Part shown: in pieces, positions 16,653 to 25,613 of the stretch
Layout of the letters: each line of letters begins with the position of its first letter
Position numbering within the stretch: the stretch's first letter is position 1
Origin: Stella humosa
Lineage (GTDB): Bacteria > Pseudomonadota > Alphaproteobacteria > ATCC43930 > Allostellaceae
Assembly (NCBI RefSeq): GCF_006738645.1
Contig: NZ_AP019700.1
Span: 4,570,001 to 4,634,000, forward strand
Length of the DNA stretch: 64,000 bases
Reading direction: 5' to 3'
The notes under the pieces: model-generated
The model's database searches: none
The model's input: the letters and a program-made list of their open reading frames with translations, nothing else
What the model was told of the DNA's origin: nothing
Translations under genes and position numbers: made by a program

Positions 16653-17987
16653 ATGGCGGCAAGAGGCGGGCCGAGACGGCGGTCCATCCTGAGCGTGGCC
16701 GACGGCGTGGCCATCATGGTCGGCATCGTCGTCGGCATCGGCATCTTCAAGACGCCGCCGCTGGTCGCGGCCAACGTCGACAGCGAACTGGCCTTCATCG
16801 GCGTCTGGGTGGCCGGCGGCTTCGTCACCCTGATCGGCGCGCTCTGCTATGCCGAGCTGGCCTCGGCCCATCCCCATGCCGGCGGCGAGTATCATTTCCT
16901 GGCCCGCGCCTACGGGCGGCCGGTCGCGATCCTGTTCGGCTGGGCGCGCGGGACCGTGATCCAGACCGGGGCGATCGCCGCCGTCGCCTTCGTCGTCGGC
17001 GACTATGCCTCGCAAGTCATGCCGCTCGGCCCCTACGGTTCGGGCCTCTATGCCGCGCTGTCCGTCGTGATCCTGACCGCGCTGAACGTGCTGGGCACGC
17101 GCCAGAGCAAGACCGCCCAGAACGCGCTGACGGCGGTGACGCTGGCGGCCGTCGTTGCCATCATCCTGGTCGGCCTGCTGGGCAGGCCCGCCCCGCCGCC
17201 GGAGATCACCCCGCCGGAGGCGACCGCGGCCCTCGGCATGGCCATGATCTTCGTGCTGCTGACCTATGGCGGCTGGAGCGAGGCGGTCTACCTGTCCTCC
17301 GAACTGCACGACGCGCCGCGCAACATGAGCCGCGTGCTGCTGATCGGCACCGCCATCCTGGTGGCGCTCTACGTCATGGTGAATGCGGCCCTGCTGTCGA
17401 TCCTGGGGCTCGAGGGGCTGCGCCGGTCCGAGGCGGTCGCGGCCGACCTGATGCGCACGACGACCAGCGAGGCGGGCGCGCTCGCCTTCAGCCTCGTCGT
17501 CGTGGCGGCTGCCCTCTCGACCCTGAATGCCACAATCTTCACCGGCGCCCGGGTCTACTACGCCATGGCGCGCGACCTGTCGCTGCTGTCCCGGGTGGGC
17601 CGCTGGAGCGACCGCGGGCAGACCCCGGCCAACGGGCTGATCCTGCAGGGTGTGGTCGCCCTGGCCCTGATTGCGCTGGGGATGGCGACCCGCAACGGCT
17701 TCCAGGCGATGGTCGACTATACCGCGCCGGTCTTCTGGGCCTTCCTGTTCCTGGTCGGCCTGTCGCTCATGATCCTGCGCCGCCGCGAGCCGCACCGCGC
17801 CTTGCCGTTCCGCGTACCCTTCTATCCGCTGACGCCCATCCTGTTCTGCCTGACCTGCCTGTTCATGCTGCATGCGAGCCTGGCCTACACCGGGGTCGGC
17901 GCGCTCATCGGGCTGGCGGTGATCGCCGCCGGCGTCCCCCTTCTCCTTTTCCGGCGCCGCGACGAAAGCGTGGCACCGGCAGAATGA
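16653..17987 (+). CDS. APC-superfamily amino-acid permease
   Basis: The 444-residue protein has about 12 membrane segments. The APC signature begins at VADGVAIMVGIVVGIGIFKTP and continues with GGEYHFLARAYG. The family moves amino acids or polyamines across the inner membrane. ATG 16653 has GGAG at 8 bases (16641-16644); the open frame extends upstream, but that part lacks protein-like sequence. It follows the sugar-type operon by 200 bases. Its stop overlaps an ATG of the next frame, but the next gene probably starts at 18020. Confidence 0.9.
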   Translation: MAARGGPRRRSILSVADGVAIMVGIVVGIGIFKTPPLVAANVDSELAFIGVWVAGGFVTLIGALCYAELASAHPHAGGEYHFLARAYGRPVAILFGWARGTVIQTGAIAAVAFVVGDYASQVMPLGPYGSGLYAALSVVILTALNVLGTRQSKTAQNALTAVTLAAVVAIILVGLLGRPAPPPEITPPEATAALGMAMIFVLLTYGGWSEAVYLSSELHDAPRNMSRVLLIGTAILVALYVMVNAALLSILGLEGLRRSEAVAADLMRTTTSEAGALAFSLVVVAAALSTLNATIFTGARVYYAMARDLSLLSRVGRWSDRGQTPANGLILQGVVALALIALGMATRNGFQAMVDYTAPVFWAFLFLVGLSLMILRRREPHRALPFRVPFYPLTPILFCLTCLFMLHASLAYTGVGALIGLAVIAAGVPLLLFRRRDESVAPAE

Positions 17988-18019
17988 CCGTTCATCCGCC
18001 AGAAAAGGGAATCCGGCCC

Positions 18020-18862
18020 ATGACCCGTCCCGTCGCACTGTCCCGCACGATCGCCGCAGCCTGCCTGGCCGCCCTGCTGTGCCAGGCGCCCGCACTGGCG
18101 CAGACCGCCCCCGCACCCGCCTACACGCCGCAGTCCGGCCAGGAGGGCAAGGACGTGGTCTGGATCCCGACCCACCAGGGCCTGGTCGACCGCATGCTCG
18201 ACATGGCCCAGGTGACGCCGGCCGACTATCTGGTCGACCTCGGCTCGGGTGACGGCCGCACGGTCATCACGGCCGCCAAGCGCGGCGTGCGGGCGCTGGG
18301 CATCGAGTACAACCCCGACCTGGTGACCCTGTCGGCCGCGACGGCGAAGGCCGAGGGCGTCGCCGACCGCGCCCGCTTCATCCAGGCTGACATCTTCGAG
18401 AGCGACTTCTCGGATGCCACGGTCGTCACCCTGTTCCTGCTGCCGACGCTGAACATGAAGCTGCGGCCGATCATCCTGGCGATGAAGCCCGGCACGCGGG
18501 TGGTGTCCAACACCTTCAACATGGGCGACTGGATCGCCGACCAGACGATCGAGGCGCCGCAGACTGACTGCACGAACTTCTGCCGCGCCTATCGCTGGGT
18601 CGTGCCGGCCAAGGCCGAGGGCACCTGGAAGCTGGGCGATGGCGAGCTGCGCCTGAAGCAGACCTTCCAAATGCTGGAAGGCACGCTGCGCCAGGGCGGG
18701 CAAGAGGTGGCGATCAGCGAGGCCCGGATGAACGGCGCCGAGATCGCCTTCACGGCCGGCGACCGCCAGTTCACCGGCAGCGTCGATGGCGGCCGCATGA
18801 CCGGGACCAGCCGCACGCCCCAGGGCAGCCAGGCCTGGTCCGCCGCCCGGTCGGCCCCCTGA
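18020..18862 (+). CDS. SAM-dependent methyltransferase with a signal peptide
   Basis: The 280-residue product begins with an apparent Sec signal (MTRPVALSRTIAAACLAALL, cleavage near PALAQ). It continues with a class I methyltransferase fold: VDLGSGDGRTVITAAKRG (motif I), GIEYNPDLV and FIQADIFESDF. The last about 80 residues (AEGTWKLGDGELRLKQ onward) look beta-rich and may be a separate domain. SAM is not known to be present in the periplasm, so export would be puzzling. An AAAAGGGA site lies 9 bases before ATG 18020; an upstream ATG at 17984 lacks such a site. Confidence 0.85.
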   Translation: MTRPVALSRTIAAACLAALLCQAPALAQTAPAPAYTPQSGQEGKDVVWIPTHQGLVDRMLDMAQVTPADYLVDLGSGDGRTVITAAKRGVRALGIEYNPDLVTLSAATAKAEGVADRARFIQADIFESDFSDATVVTLFLLPTLNMKLRPIILAMKPGTRVVSNTFNMGDWIADQTIEAPQTDCTNFCRAYRWVVPAKAEGTWKLGDGELRLKQTFQMLEGTLRQGGQEVAISEARMNGAEIAFTAGDRQFTGSVDGGRMTGTSRTPQGSQAWSAARSAP

Positions 18863-18885
18863 TCGGCCGGCCCCTGATCGGCTGG
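18856..18885 (+). repeat. Two 15-bp tandem repeats over the methyltransferase stop
   Basis: CCCCTGATCGGCCGG (18856-18870) is followed directly by CCCCTGATCGGCTGG (18871-18885), differing at one base. The first copy holds the TGA stop (18860-18862) of the methyltransferase. The array lies in the 30-base gap to a convergent gene. It resembles the repeat at the end of rlmH in placement. Confidence 0.85.
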
Positions 18886-18892
18886 CCCCGGC

Positions 18893-20374
18893 CTATGGCT
18901 GCGCGTCGGCCACCAGGGGATAGGTCGCGCGGTTCAGCTTGCGGAAGCGGAACAGCGAGTAGTCCGAGCTGGTGACGCCGACGCCGTCGCATTCCACGAC
19001 CTGGCGGGCGATCGGCTTGAAGCCCGCCCGGTAGTGGATGCGGCTCTTGAGCACCAGGTAGCGCTTCTGGGTCGGCTCGATCCCGACCGAACGGAAGGCG
19101 CCCAGGTCGAAGGGCTCGTGGTGCTGCTCGATCACCACGATCTGCACCGGCCCGGTATCGAGCACGACCGAGCGGCCCATATAGGCGCGCGAGCCGGTCG
19201 ACATCGGCCCCGTCACCGTGAACTGGCCGTCGGTGATGGCGCGGACCGTGCCCGTCACCTCCAGCGGCTGGCCGTCCTGGCCGATGGTCGGCATGTCGGT
19301 CTTGCCGCCGAGTGGCAGCGTCACCTGGGCACCGACGCCGGCCGCGACCATCGCCGCCACCGCCTCGGGGTCGACCACGGCGAAGACGGCCACGTCCTCC
19401 AGCCCCTGGCGCATCACCTCGGCGATCACGGCCATGGTGTCCTGCGTGCCGCCCGACGCGCAGTTGTCGGCATGGTCGACCAGCAGGATCGGGCCTTCCG
19501 TCATTTCCTTGGCGCGCGCGACCGAGCGTGCCAGTGGCTCGGAGTCATACACGAACGCCGCACGGTTCTCCCAGGCCTGGTCCAGCAGTTCCAGCGCGGC
19601 GCGGGCGGCCTGCTGGCCGTCGCGGTCGGCGACGGCGACGACGCTGAGGCCGGGCTGCGGAATGTCGGCCAGCGGGAAGCCGCCGAAGACGCTGACCGCC
19701 AGCAGGCCGCCCGCCTCCTGCGCCCGCGCGCGCTCCAGCAGCGGGCCCATCGGCGCCTCGTCATGGCCCATGCGCAGGGTGTGCGGGATCATCGGCCGGC
19801 TGCCCCAGGCCATCACCGGCACCGCCCGGCCGGCCACGGCATCCATCACGATGCGGCCGGCATGGGCGCCGGTCGCCGCCATGTCGATGTGCGGATAGGT
19901 CTTGTAGCCGACGAGCGCCGTGCAGTTGCGCACCATGCGGTCGGTCATGTTGGCGTGCAGGTCGAGCGCGACGGCGATCGGCAGGTCGGGTTTCAGCCGG
20001 CGGATGCGCTCCAGCAGCGTGCCTTCGCCGTCGTCGGTCGACTCGGCCACCATGGCGCCATGCAGGTCGAGGAACAGCACGTCGCAGCCGGCGTCGACCG
20101 CCTCCAGGATCGCCACCGACATGCGTTCGTAGGCCGCGGCCTCGACCAGGCCGGAAGGCGCCGCACTGGCGGCGATCGGCGTCGCCACGTCGAACCCCGC
20201 GTCCTCAGCCATGGCCAGGAAGGCGCCGAAGCCGGTGTTGGTGCCGCGGAAGGCGTCGCGGGCGGCCGACCCGTACCAGGGTTCGCCGGAGCCCCGGCCG
20301 AAGCGCGCCAGCGGCGTCGGCACGGGCGAGAAGGTGTTGGTCTCGTGCTTCATCATGGCGACGACGGCGCGCAT
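18893..20374 (-). CDS. M81-family metallopeptidase (MlrC-like)
   Basis: The 493-residue protein has the MlrC/DUF1485 features HETNTFSP near the N terminus, VALDLHANMTDRM, and DHADNCASGGTQDTM. These are thought to carry zinc ligands and active-site residues. Family members outside Sphingomonas do not degrade microcystin; their substrates are mostly unknown small peptides or amides. The gene is divergent from the branched-chain-type ABC operon at 20566, so it may act on the imported compound. Start ATG 20374 is the conserved beginning (MRAVVAMMKHE). Confidence 0.9.
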   Translation of the reverse strand: MRAVVAMMKHETNTFSPVPTPLARFGRGSGEPWYGSAARDAFRGTNTGFGAFLAMAEDAGFDVATPIAASAAPSGLVEAAAYERMSVAILEAVDAGCDVLFLDLHGAMVAESTDDGEGTLLERIRRLKPDLPIAVALDLHANMTDRMVRNCTALVGYKTYPHIDMAATGAHAGRIVMDAVAGRAVPVMAWGSRPMIPHTLRMGHDEAPMGPLLERARAQEAGGLLAVSVFGGFPLADIPQPGLSVVAVADRDGQQAARAALELLDQAWENRAAFVYDSEPLARSVARAKEMTEGPILLVDHADNCASGGTQDTMAVIAEVMRQGLEDVAVFAVVDPEAVAAMVAAGVGAQVTLPLGGKTDMPTIGQDGQPLEVTGTVRAITDGQFTVTGPMSTGSRAYMGRSVVLDTGPVQIVVIEQHHEPFDLGAFRSVGIEPTQKRYLVLKSRIHYRAGFKPIARQVVECDGVGVTSSDYSLFRFRKLNRATYPLVADAQP

Positions 20375-20565
20375 CGGCGGTCTCTCTCGCGGCAGGTTCG
20401 AGGATGATGGTCGGGGCCATCGTCGACCCTCCCGCGGCTGGCGTCAACGCAACCTAAGGTCGCTTGCGTGGCCCGCGGCGAGTCATTAGGGTCGGCCAAG
20501 GATAAAGAGCCGGAAACATATGAATCCCGGCCGCCAGGGAAGCGATCACGAGAGACGGCCGGGGC

Positions 20566-21321
20566 ATGGCGGGCGAACACATCCTGGAAACCCAGGATCT
20601 AACCAAGGAATTCACCGGTTTCGTGGCTGTCCGCAAGGTCAACCTGCGGGTTCGCCGACATACGATCCACGCGCTGATCGGGCCGAACGGGGCGGGCAAG
20701 ACGACCGTCTTCAACCTGCTGACCAAGTTCCTGCGGCCGACGGCCGGGCAGATCCTCTATAACGGCAACGACATCACCCAGAGCAAGCCCGCGGCGGTGG
20801 CCCGCAGCGGCATGGTGCGGTCGTTCCAGATCTCCGCCGTCTTCCCGCACCTCTCTGTGCGCGAGAACGTGCGCATCGCCCTGCAGCGCCCGCTCGGCAC
20901 ATCCTTTCACTTCTGGAAGCCGGAGCGGTCGCTGGAGAGCCTGCATGCGCGCGCCGAGCAACTGATCGACGATGTCGGCCTGACCCAGTTCCGCACCGCC
21001 ATCGCGGGCGAGCTGCCCTATGGCCGCAAGCGCGCGCTGGAGATCGCCACCACCCTGGCGCTCGAGCCGGAGTTGATGCTGCTGGACGAGCCGATGGCCG
21101 GCATGGGCGGCGAGGACATCACCCGCATCGCCGAGCTGATCCAGACGGTGGCCAAGAACCGCACGGTGCTGATGGTCGAGCACAATCTGAGCGTCGTCGC
21201 CTGGCTGTGCGACACCATCACCGTCCTCCAGCGCGGCGAGATCCTGGCCGAGGGCCCCTATACCGAGGTCTCCCAGAACCCCGCGGTGATCGAGGCCTAT
21301 ATCGGAACCGGTCATGGCTGA
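20566..21321 (+). CDS. Branched-chain-type ABC transporter ATPase (LivG-like)
   Basis: The 251-residue ATPase has Walker A GPNGAGKTT, a signature region degenerated to LPYGRKRALEIATTLALEP, and Walker B LMLLDEPMAGM. MAGM and the C-terminal IEAYIGTGHG are typical of LivG. It is the first gene of a seven-gene plus-strand run (20566-26789) and overlaps livF-like 21314 by 8 bases. Confidence 0.93.
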   Translation: MAGEHILETQDLTKEFTGFVAVRKVNLRVRRHTIHALIGPNGAGKTTVFNLLTKFLRPTAGQILYNGNDITQSKPAAVARSGMVRSFQISAVFPHLSVRENVRIALQRPLGTSFHFWKPERSLESLHARAEQLIDDVGLTQFRTAIAGELPYGRKRALEIATTLALEPELMLLDEPMAGMGGEDITRIAELIQTVAKNRTVLMVEHNLSVVAWLCDTITVLQRGEILAEGPYTEVSQNPAVIEAYIGTGHG

Positions 21322-22018
21322 GCCCCTGCTGTCGGTCGCCGACCTGCACGCCTTCTATGGCGAATCCCATGCCCTGCACGGGATGAATTTCGACATCGCG
21401 GCCGGCGAGGTGGTGACGCTGCTGGGCCGCAACGGCGCCGGCAAGACGACCACGCTGAAGAGCATCATGGGCGTGCTGGGCCAGCGCCGCGGCTCCATCC
21501 GCTACCAGGGGCAGGAGCTGATCGGCCTCTCCTCCAACGCCATCGCCCGGCGCGGCATCGCCTGGTGCCCCGAGGAGCGCGGCATCTTCGCCAGCCTCGA
21601 TGTCGAGGAGAACCTGATGCTGCCGCCGACGGTGCGGCCAGGGGGCATGTCGCTCGACGAGATCTTCACGCTGTTCCCCAACCTGAAGGAGCGGCTGCGC
21701 AGCCAGGGCACCAAGCTGTCCGGCGGCGAGCAGCAGATGCTGGCGATCGCGCGCATCCTGCGCACCGGCGCCACCCTGCTGCTGCTGGACGAGCCGACCG
21801 AGGGGCTGGCGCCCGTCATCATCCAGCAGATCGGCCGCGTCATCGCCGCCCTCAAGGAGCGCGGCTTCACCATCCTGCTGGTCGAGCAGAATTTTCGCTT
21901 CGCGGCCACCGTCGCCGACCGCCACTACGTGGTCGAACATGGGACCGTCGTCGACATGATCGAGAACCGGAACCTGGCGCAGCACCTCGACCGGCTGCGT
22001 GAACGCCTCGGGGTATAA
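21314..22018 (+). CDS. Branched-chain-type ABC transporter ATPase (LivF-like)
   Basis: The 234-residue ATPase has Walker A GRNGAGKTTTLKSIMG, the LivF-type CPEERGIFASLDVEENL stretch, signature KLSGGEQQMLAIARIL, and Walker B LLLLDEPTEGLAPVI. It forms the heterodimeric motor with the LivG-like protein, whose gene it overlaps. The binding-protein gene follows after 36 bases. Confidence 0.94.
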   Translation: MAEPLLSVADLHAFYGESHALHGMNFDIAAGEVVTLLGRNGAGKTTTLKSIMGVLGQRRGSIRYQGQELIGLSSNAIARRGIAWCPEERGIFASLDVEENLMLPPTVRPGGMSLDEIFTLFPNLKERLRSQGTKLSGGEQQMLAIARILRTGATLLLLDEPTEGLAPVIIQQIGRVIAALKERGFTILLVEQNFRFAATVADRHYVVEHGTVVDMIENRNLAQHLDRLRERLGV

Positions 22019-22054
22019 TCCGGCACGAACCGACTATAGGGAAGGAAACACGCC

Positions 22055-23263
22055 ATGAAGCTGAAGCAGGCATTGCTCGCGAGTGCGGCCGGCGTTCTGT
22101 TCGCCGGGGCCGCATCGGCACAAATTTCCGGGGACGTCGTGAAGATCGGCGTCCTCAACGACCAGTCCTCGCTCTATGCCGACATCTCGGGCCAGGGCTC
22201 CGTCACCGCGGCCCGCATGGCGGTCGAGGATTTCGGCGCCACGGTCAACGGCAAGAAGATCGAGATCGTCTTCGCCGACCACCAGAACAAGCCCGACGTC
22301 GGCTCGAACATCGCCCGGCAGTGGATCGACCGCGACGGCGTCGACACCATCGTCGACGTGCCGACCTCCTCGGTGGCGCTGGCCCTGGCGCCGCTGATCA
22401 AGGAAAAGAACAAGGTCTTCCTCAATTCCGGCGCGGCCAGCTCGGACCTGACCGGCAAGGCGTGCCAGACGACCACCGTGCACTGGACCTATGACACCAT
22501 CGCGCTGTCCAAGGGCACGGGCGGCGCGGTCGTGAAGGCCGGCGGCGATAGCTGGTACTTCCTGACCGCAGACTATGCCTTCGGCCACGCGCTGGAGCGC
22601 GACACGGCCGAGGTCGTGAAGGCGGCCGGCGGCAAGGTGTTGGGCCAGGTGCGCCACCCGCTCAACACGTCGGACTTCTCGTCCTTCCTGCTCCAGGCGC
22701 AGGCCTCCAAGGCCAAGGTCATCGGCCTGGCGAACGCCGGCGGCGACACCATCAACTCGATCAAGCAGGCGGCCGAGTTCGGCATCGTCACCGGCGGCCA
22801 GAAGCTGGCCGGGCTGCTGGTCTTCGTCACCGACATCCACGCGCTGGGCCTGCAGACGGCCCAGGGGCTGCAGCTGACCGAGGCCTTCTACTGGGACCAG
22901 AACGACGAGACCCGCGCCTTCACCAAGCGGTTCGAGGCGGTGATGAAGAAGAAGCCCAGCATGGTCCAGGCCGGCGTCTATGGTGCCGTCCTGCACTATC
23001 TGAAGGCGATCAAGGAAGTGAACACCGACGAGGGCGAGAAGGTCGTCGCCCAGATGAAGAAGATGCCGATCAACGACTTCATGACCAAGAACGGCTCGGT
23101 TCGCGAGGACGGCCGCGTGGCCCGCGACATGTACCTGTTCGAGGTGAAGAAGCCGTCCGAATCGAAGGGCGCGTGGGACTACTACAAGCCGATCCGGACG
23201 ATCCCCGGCGACGAGGCCTACCGTCCCCTGAAGGATGGCGGCTGCTCGTTCGTCAAGGGCTGA
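22055..23263 (+). CDS. ABC transporter substrate-binding protein (LivK-type, Peripl_BP_6)
   Basis: The 402-residue periplasmic protein has a signal peptide (MKLKQALLASAAGVLFAGAA, cleavage after SAQ). The Leu/Ile/Val-binding fold starts VVKIGVLNDQSSLYADISGQG. Within the family, members with this opening often bind aromatic acids or other carboxylates instead of leucine. The pobA gene downstream fits an aromatic ligand, but that is inference. GGAAGG lies about 9 bases before the ATG. Confidence 0.92.
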   Translation: MKLKQALLASAAGVLFAGAASAQISGDVVKIGVLNDQSSLYADISGQGSVTAARMAVEDFGATVNGKKIEIVFADHQNKPDVGSNIARQWIDRDGVDTIVDVPTSSVALALAPLIKEKNKVFLNSGAASSDLTGKACQTTTVHWTYDTIALSKGTGGAVVKAGGDSWYFLTADYAFGHALERDTAEVVKAAGGKVLGQVRHPLNTSDFSSFLLQAQASKAKVIGLANAGGDTINSIKQAAEFGIVTGGQKLAGLLVFVTDIHALGLQTAQGLQLTEAFYWDQNDETRAFTKRFEAVMKKKPSMVQAGVYGAVLHYLKAIKEVNTDEGEKVVAQMKKMPINDFMTKNGSVREDGRVARDMYLFEVKKPSESKGAWDYYKPIRTIPGDEAYRPLKDGGCSFVKG

Positions 23264-23289
23264 GCCGGACCTGAGCGAGGCCGAAGCGG

Positions 23290-24177
23290 ATGTTCGAGCT
23301 CATCGGCATACCCCCGCAGGCGCTGTTCGGACAGCTCCTGATCGGGCTCATCAACGGCGCCTTCTACGCCATGCTGAGCCTGGGGCTCGCCGTCATCTTC
23401 GGCCTCCTCAACATCATCAACTTCACCCACGGCGCCCAGTACATGATGGGCGCGTTCGTGGCCTACCTGGCGCTTACCTATCTGGGCGTCGGCTACTGGG
23501 GTGCCCTGATCCTGGCCCCGCTGCTGGTCGGCGCCTTCGGCATCCTGCTCGAGCGCACGATGCTGCACCGGCTCTACAAGCTGGACCATCTCTACGGCCT
23601 GCTGCTCACCTTCGGCATCGCGCTGATCGTCGAGGGCGTGTTCCGCAACGAGTACGGCTCGTCCGGCCTGCCCTACGCGATCCCGGCCGAGCTGCGCGGC
23701 GGCTACAACCTGGGCTTCATGTTCCTGCCGGTCTATCGGGCCTGGGTCGTGCTGGCCTCGGTCATCGTCTGCTTCGGCACCTGGTTCGTGATCGAGCGCA
23801 CGCGGCTCGGCGCCTATCTGCGCGCCGCCACCGAGAACCCGACGCTGGTGCAGGCCTTCGGCATCAACGTGCCGCGCATGATCACGCTGACCTACGGCTT
23901 CGGCGTGGCGCTGGCCGCGTTCGCCGGCGTCATGGCCGCTCCCATCTATCAGGTGAGCCCATTGATGGGGGCCAACCTCATCATCATCGTCTTTGCCGTG
24001 GTCGTCATCGGCGGCATGGGCTCGATCATGGGCGCCATCGTCACCGGCTTCTCGCTCGGCGTCATCGAGGGGCTGACCAAGGTGTTCTACCCCGAGGCAT
24101 CGAACACCGTGATCTTCGTCATCATGGCGATCGTGCTGACGATCAAGCCCGCCGGCCTCTTCGGCCGCAGCGCGTAA
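23290..24177 (+). CDS. Branched-chain-type ABC transporter permease (LivH-like)
   Basis: The 295-residue inner-membrane protein has about eight hydrophobic segments and the LivH opening LLIGLINGAFYAMLSLGLAV. FGLLNIINFTHGAQYMMGAF follows, and the VVIGGMGSIMGAIVTGFSLG coupling region is near the C terminus. It lies between the binding protein and the LivM-like permease, with which it forms the channel. Confidence 0.94.
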   Translation: MFELIGIPPQALFGQLLIGLINGAFYAMLSLGLAVIFGLLNIINFTHGAQYMMGAFVAYLALTYLGVGYWGALILAPLLVGAFGILLERTMLHRLYKLDHLYGLLLTFGIALIVEGVFRNEYGSSGLPYAIPAELRGGYNLGFMFLPVYRAWVVLASVIVCFGTWFVIERTRLGAYLRAATENPTLVQAFGINVPRMITLTYGFGVALAAFAGVMAAPIYQVSPLMGANLIIIVFAVVVIGGMGSIMGAIVTGFSLGVIEGLTKVFYPEASNTVIFVIMAIVLTIKPAGLFGRSA

Positions 24178-24186
24178 GGGACGAAG

Positions 24187-25134
24187 ATGGACCGCGCAAC
24201 CCGCATCACCTTCGCCCTGATGATCGTGGCCCTGGTGGCCGCGCCCTACATTCTCTATCCCGTCTTCCTGATGAAGGTGCTGTGCTTCGCGCTCTTCGCG
24301 TGCGCCTTCAACCTGCTCATCGGCTATGTCGGCCTGCTGTCCTTCGGGCACGCCGCCTTCTTCGGCTCGGCCGGCTACGTCACCGCCTACACCGTGAAGA
24401 TGTGGGGCCTGACGCCGGAGCTGGGGATCCTGCTGGGAGTCCTGACCGGGGCCGGCCTCGGCCTCATCATCGGCTGGCTCGCCATCCGCCGCCAGGGCAT
24501 CTATTTCGCCATGATCACGCTGGCCCTGTCGCAGATCGTCTTCTTCTATGCCGTCCAGGCCCCCTGGACCGGCGGCGAGGACGGGATCCAGTCGGTGCCG
24601 CGCGGCCGCCTCTTCGGCCTGATCGACCTGCATGATTCGATGGCGATGTACTTCACGGTCGCCACCATCTTCGTGCTGGCCTTCCTTTTCATCTATCGCG
24701 TCATCCACTCGCCCTTCGGCCAGGTGCTGAAGGCGATCCGCGAGAACGAGCCGCGTGCCATCTCGCTGGGCTATGAGACCGACCGCTACAAGCTGCTGGC
24801 CTTCGTTCTGTCATCGGGGCTGGCGGGGCTGGCCGGCGGCACCAAGTCGCTGGTGTTCCAGCTCGCCTCGCTGACCGACGTCCAGTGGCAGATGTCGGGC
24901 GAGGTCGTGCTGATGACGCTGGTCGGCGGGCTCGGCACCATCTTCGGGCCGATCGTGGGGGCGGCCGTCATCGTCACCATGCAGAACTATCTGGCGGAGT
25001 TCGGTTCCTGGGTCACGATCATCCAGGGTGCTATCTTCGTCGTCTGCGTCCTCACCTTCCGCCGCGGCATCGTCGGCGAGATCATGGGACGCTTCGGGCC
25101 GAAGGGCGCCGCCCCCACCGGCGGCGGTCACTGA
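24187..25134 (+). CDS. Branched-chain-type ABC transporter permease (LivM-like)
   Basis: The 315-residue membrane protein has the LivM motifs NLLIGYVGLLSFGHAAFFG, VLKAIRENEPRAISLGYE and LVGGLGTIFGPIVGAAV. It is 9 bases downstream of the LivH-like gene. It completes a five-part importer (two ATPases, two permeases, one binding protein). Confidence 0.94.
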   Translation: MDRATRITFALMIVALVAAPYILYPVFLMKVLCFALFACAFNLLIGYVGLLSFGHAAFFGSAGYVTAYTVKMWGLTPELGILLGVLTGAGLGLIIGWLAIRRQGIYFAMITLALSQIVFFYAVQAPWTGGEDGIQSVPRGRLFGLIDLHDSMAMYFTVATIFVLAFLFIYRVIHSPFGQVLKAIRENEPRAISLGYETDRYKLLAFVLSSGLAGLAGGTKSLVFQLASLTDVQWQMSGEVVLMTLVGGLGTIFGPIVGAAVIVTMQNYLAEFGSWVTIIQGAIFVVCVLTFRRGIVGEIMGRFGPKGAAPTGGGH

Positions 25135-25150
25135 CGGGAAGGAACTTCCC

Positions 25151-25585
25151 ATGAAGATCCAGGCGCTGGGCCATGTCGTCCTCAAGGTGCGCAACCAGCA
25201 GCGGGCGGAGGCCTTCTACAACGGCATCCTCGGCCTGCCGATCGTCGCGCGCTACGACGAGATGGGCATGACCTTCTTCAGCCTCGGCAACCACCACGAC
25301 TTCGCCGTGGCTGCGGTCGGCGACGATGCGCCGGGGCCGCTCGACAAGGGCGTCGGCCTGGCCCATGTCGCCTTCAAGATCGGCGACGAGCTGGCCGTGC
25401 TGAAAAGCGCCAAGACCGAGCTGGAGGCCGCCGGCATCGCCGCGGTCGCGGCCGATCACGGCGTCAGCAAGTCACTCTATTTCGCCGACCCCGACGGCAA
25501 CCGGGTGGAACTCTACATCGACCAGTCGGATTCCTGGCGCCGCGACCCGCAGACGGTGGCCGCCTACGCCCCGCTGGAGCTGTAG
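25151..25585 (+). CDS. VOC-family protein (glyoxalase/extradiol dioxygenase fold)
   Basis: The 144-residue protein contains paired beta-alpha-beta-beta-beta units. Likely metal ligands are the histidine in LGHVVLKV, the histidine in GLAHVAFKI and the glutamate in NRVELYI. Lyase, isomerase or dioxygenase activity is possible. It sits between the transporter and pobA, suggesting action on the same imported compound or its products. GGGAAGGAA lies just before ATG 25151. Confidence 0.85.
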   Translation: MKIQALGHVVLKVRNQQRAEAFYNGILGLPIVARYDEMGMTFFSLGNHHDFAVAAVGDDAPGPLDKGVGLAHVAFKIGDELAVLKSAKTELEAAGIAAVAADHGVSKSLYFADPDGNRVELYIDQSDSWRRDPQTVAAYAPLEL

Positions 25586-25613
25586 CCGCGGCGACAGCCG
25601 GTCGGAGCCGGCC

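Noticed and set aside
18893-20374. Microcystin degradation gene mlrC
   Set aside because: The M81 family is widespread; mlrA, mlrB and mlrD are absent nearby.
20430-20565. Promoter before the Liv-type operon
   Set aside because: TTGCGT at 20464 has no matching -10 at 16-18 bases, so I do not call it.
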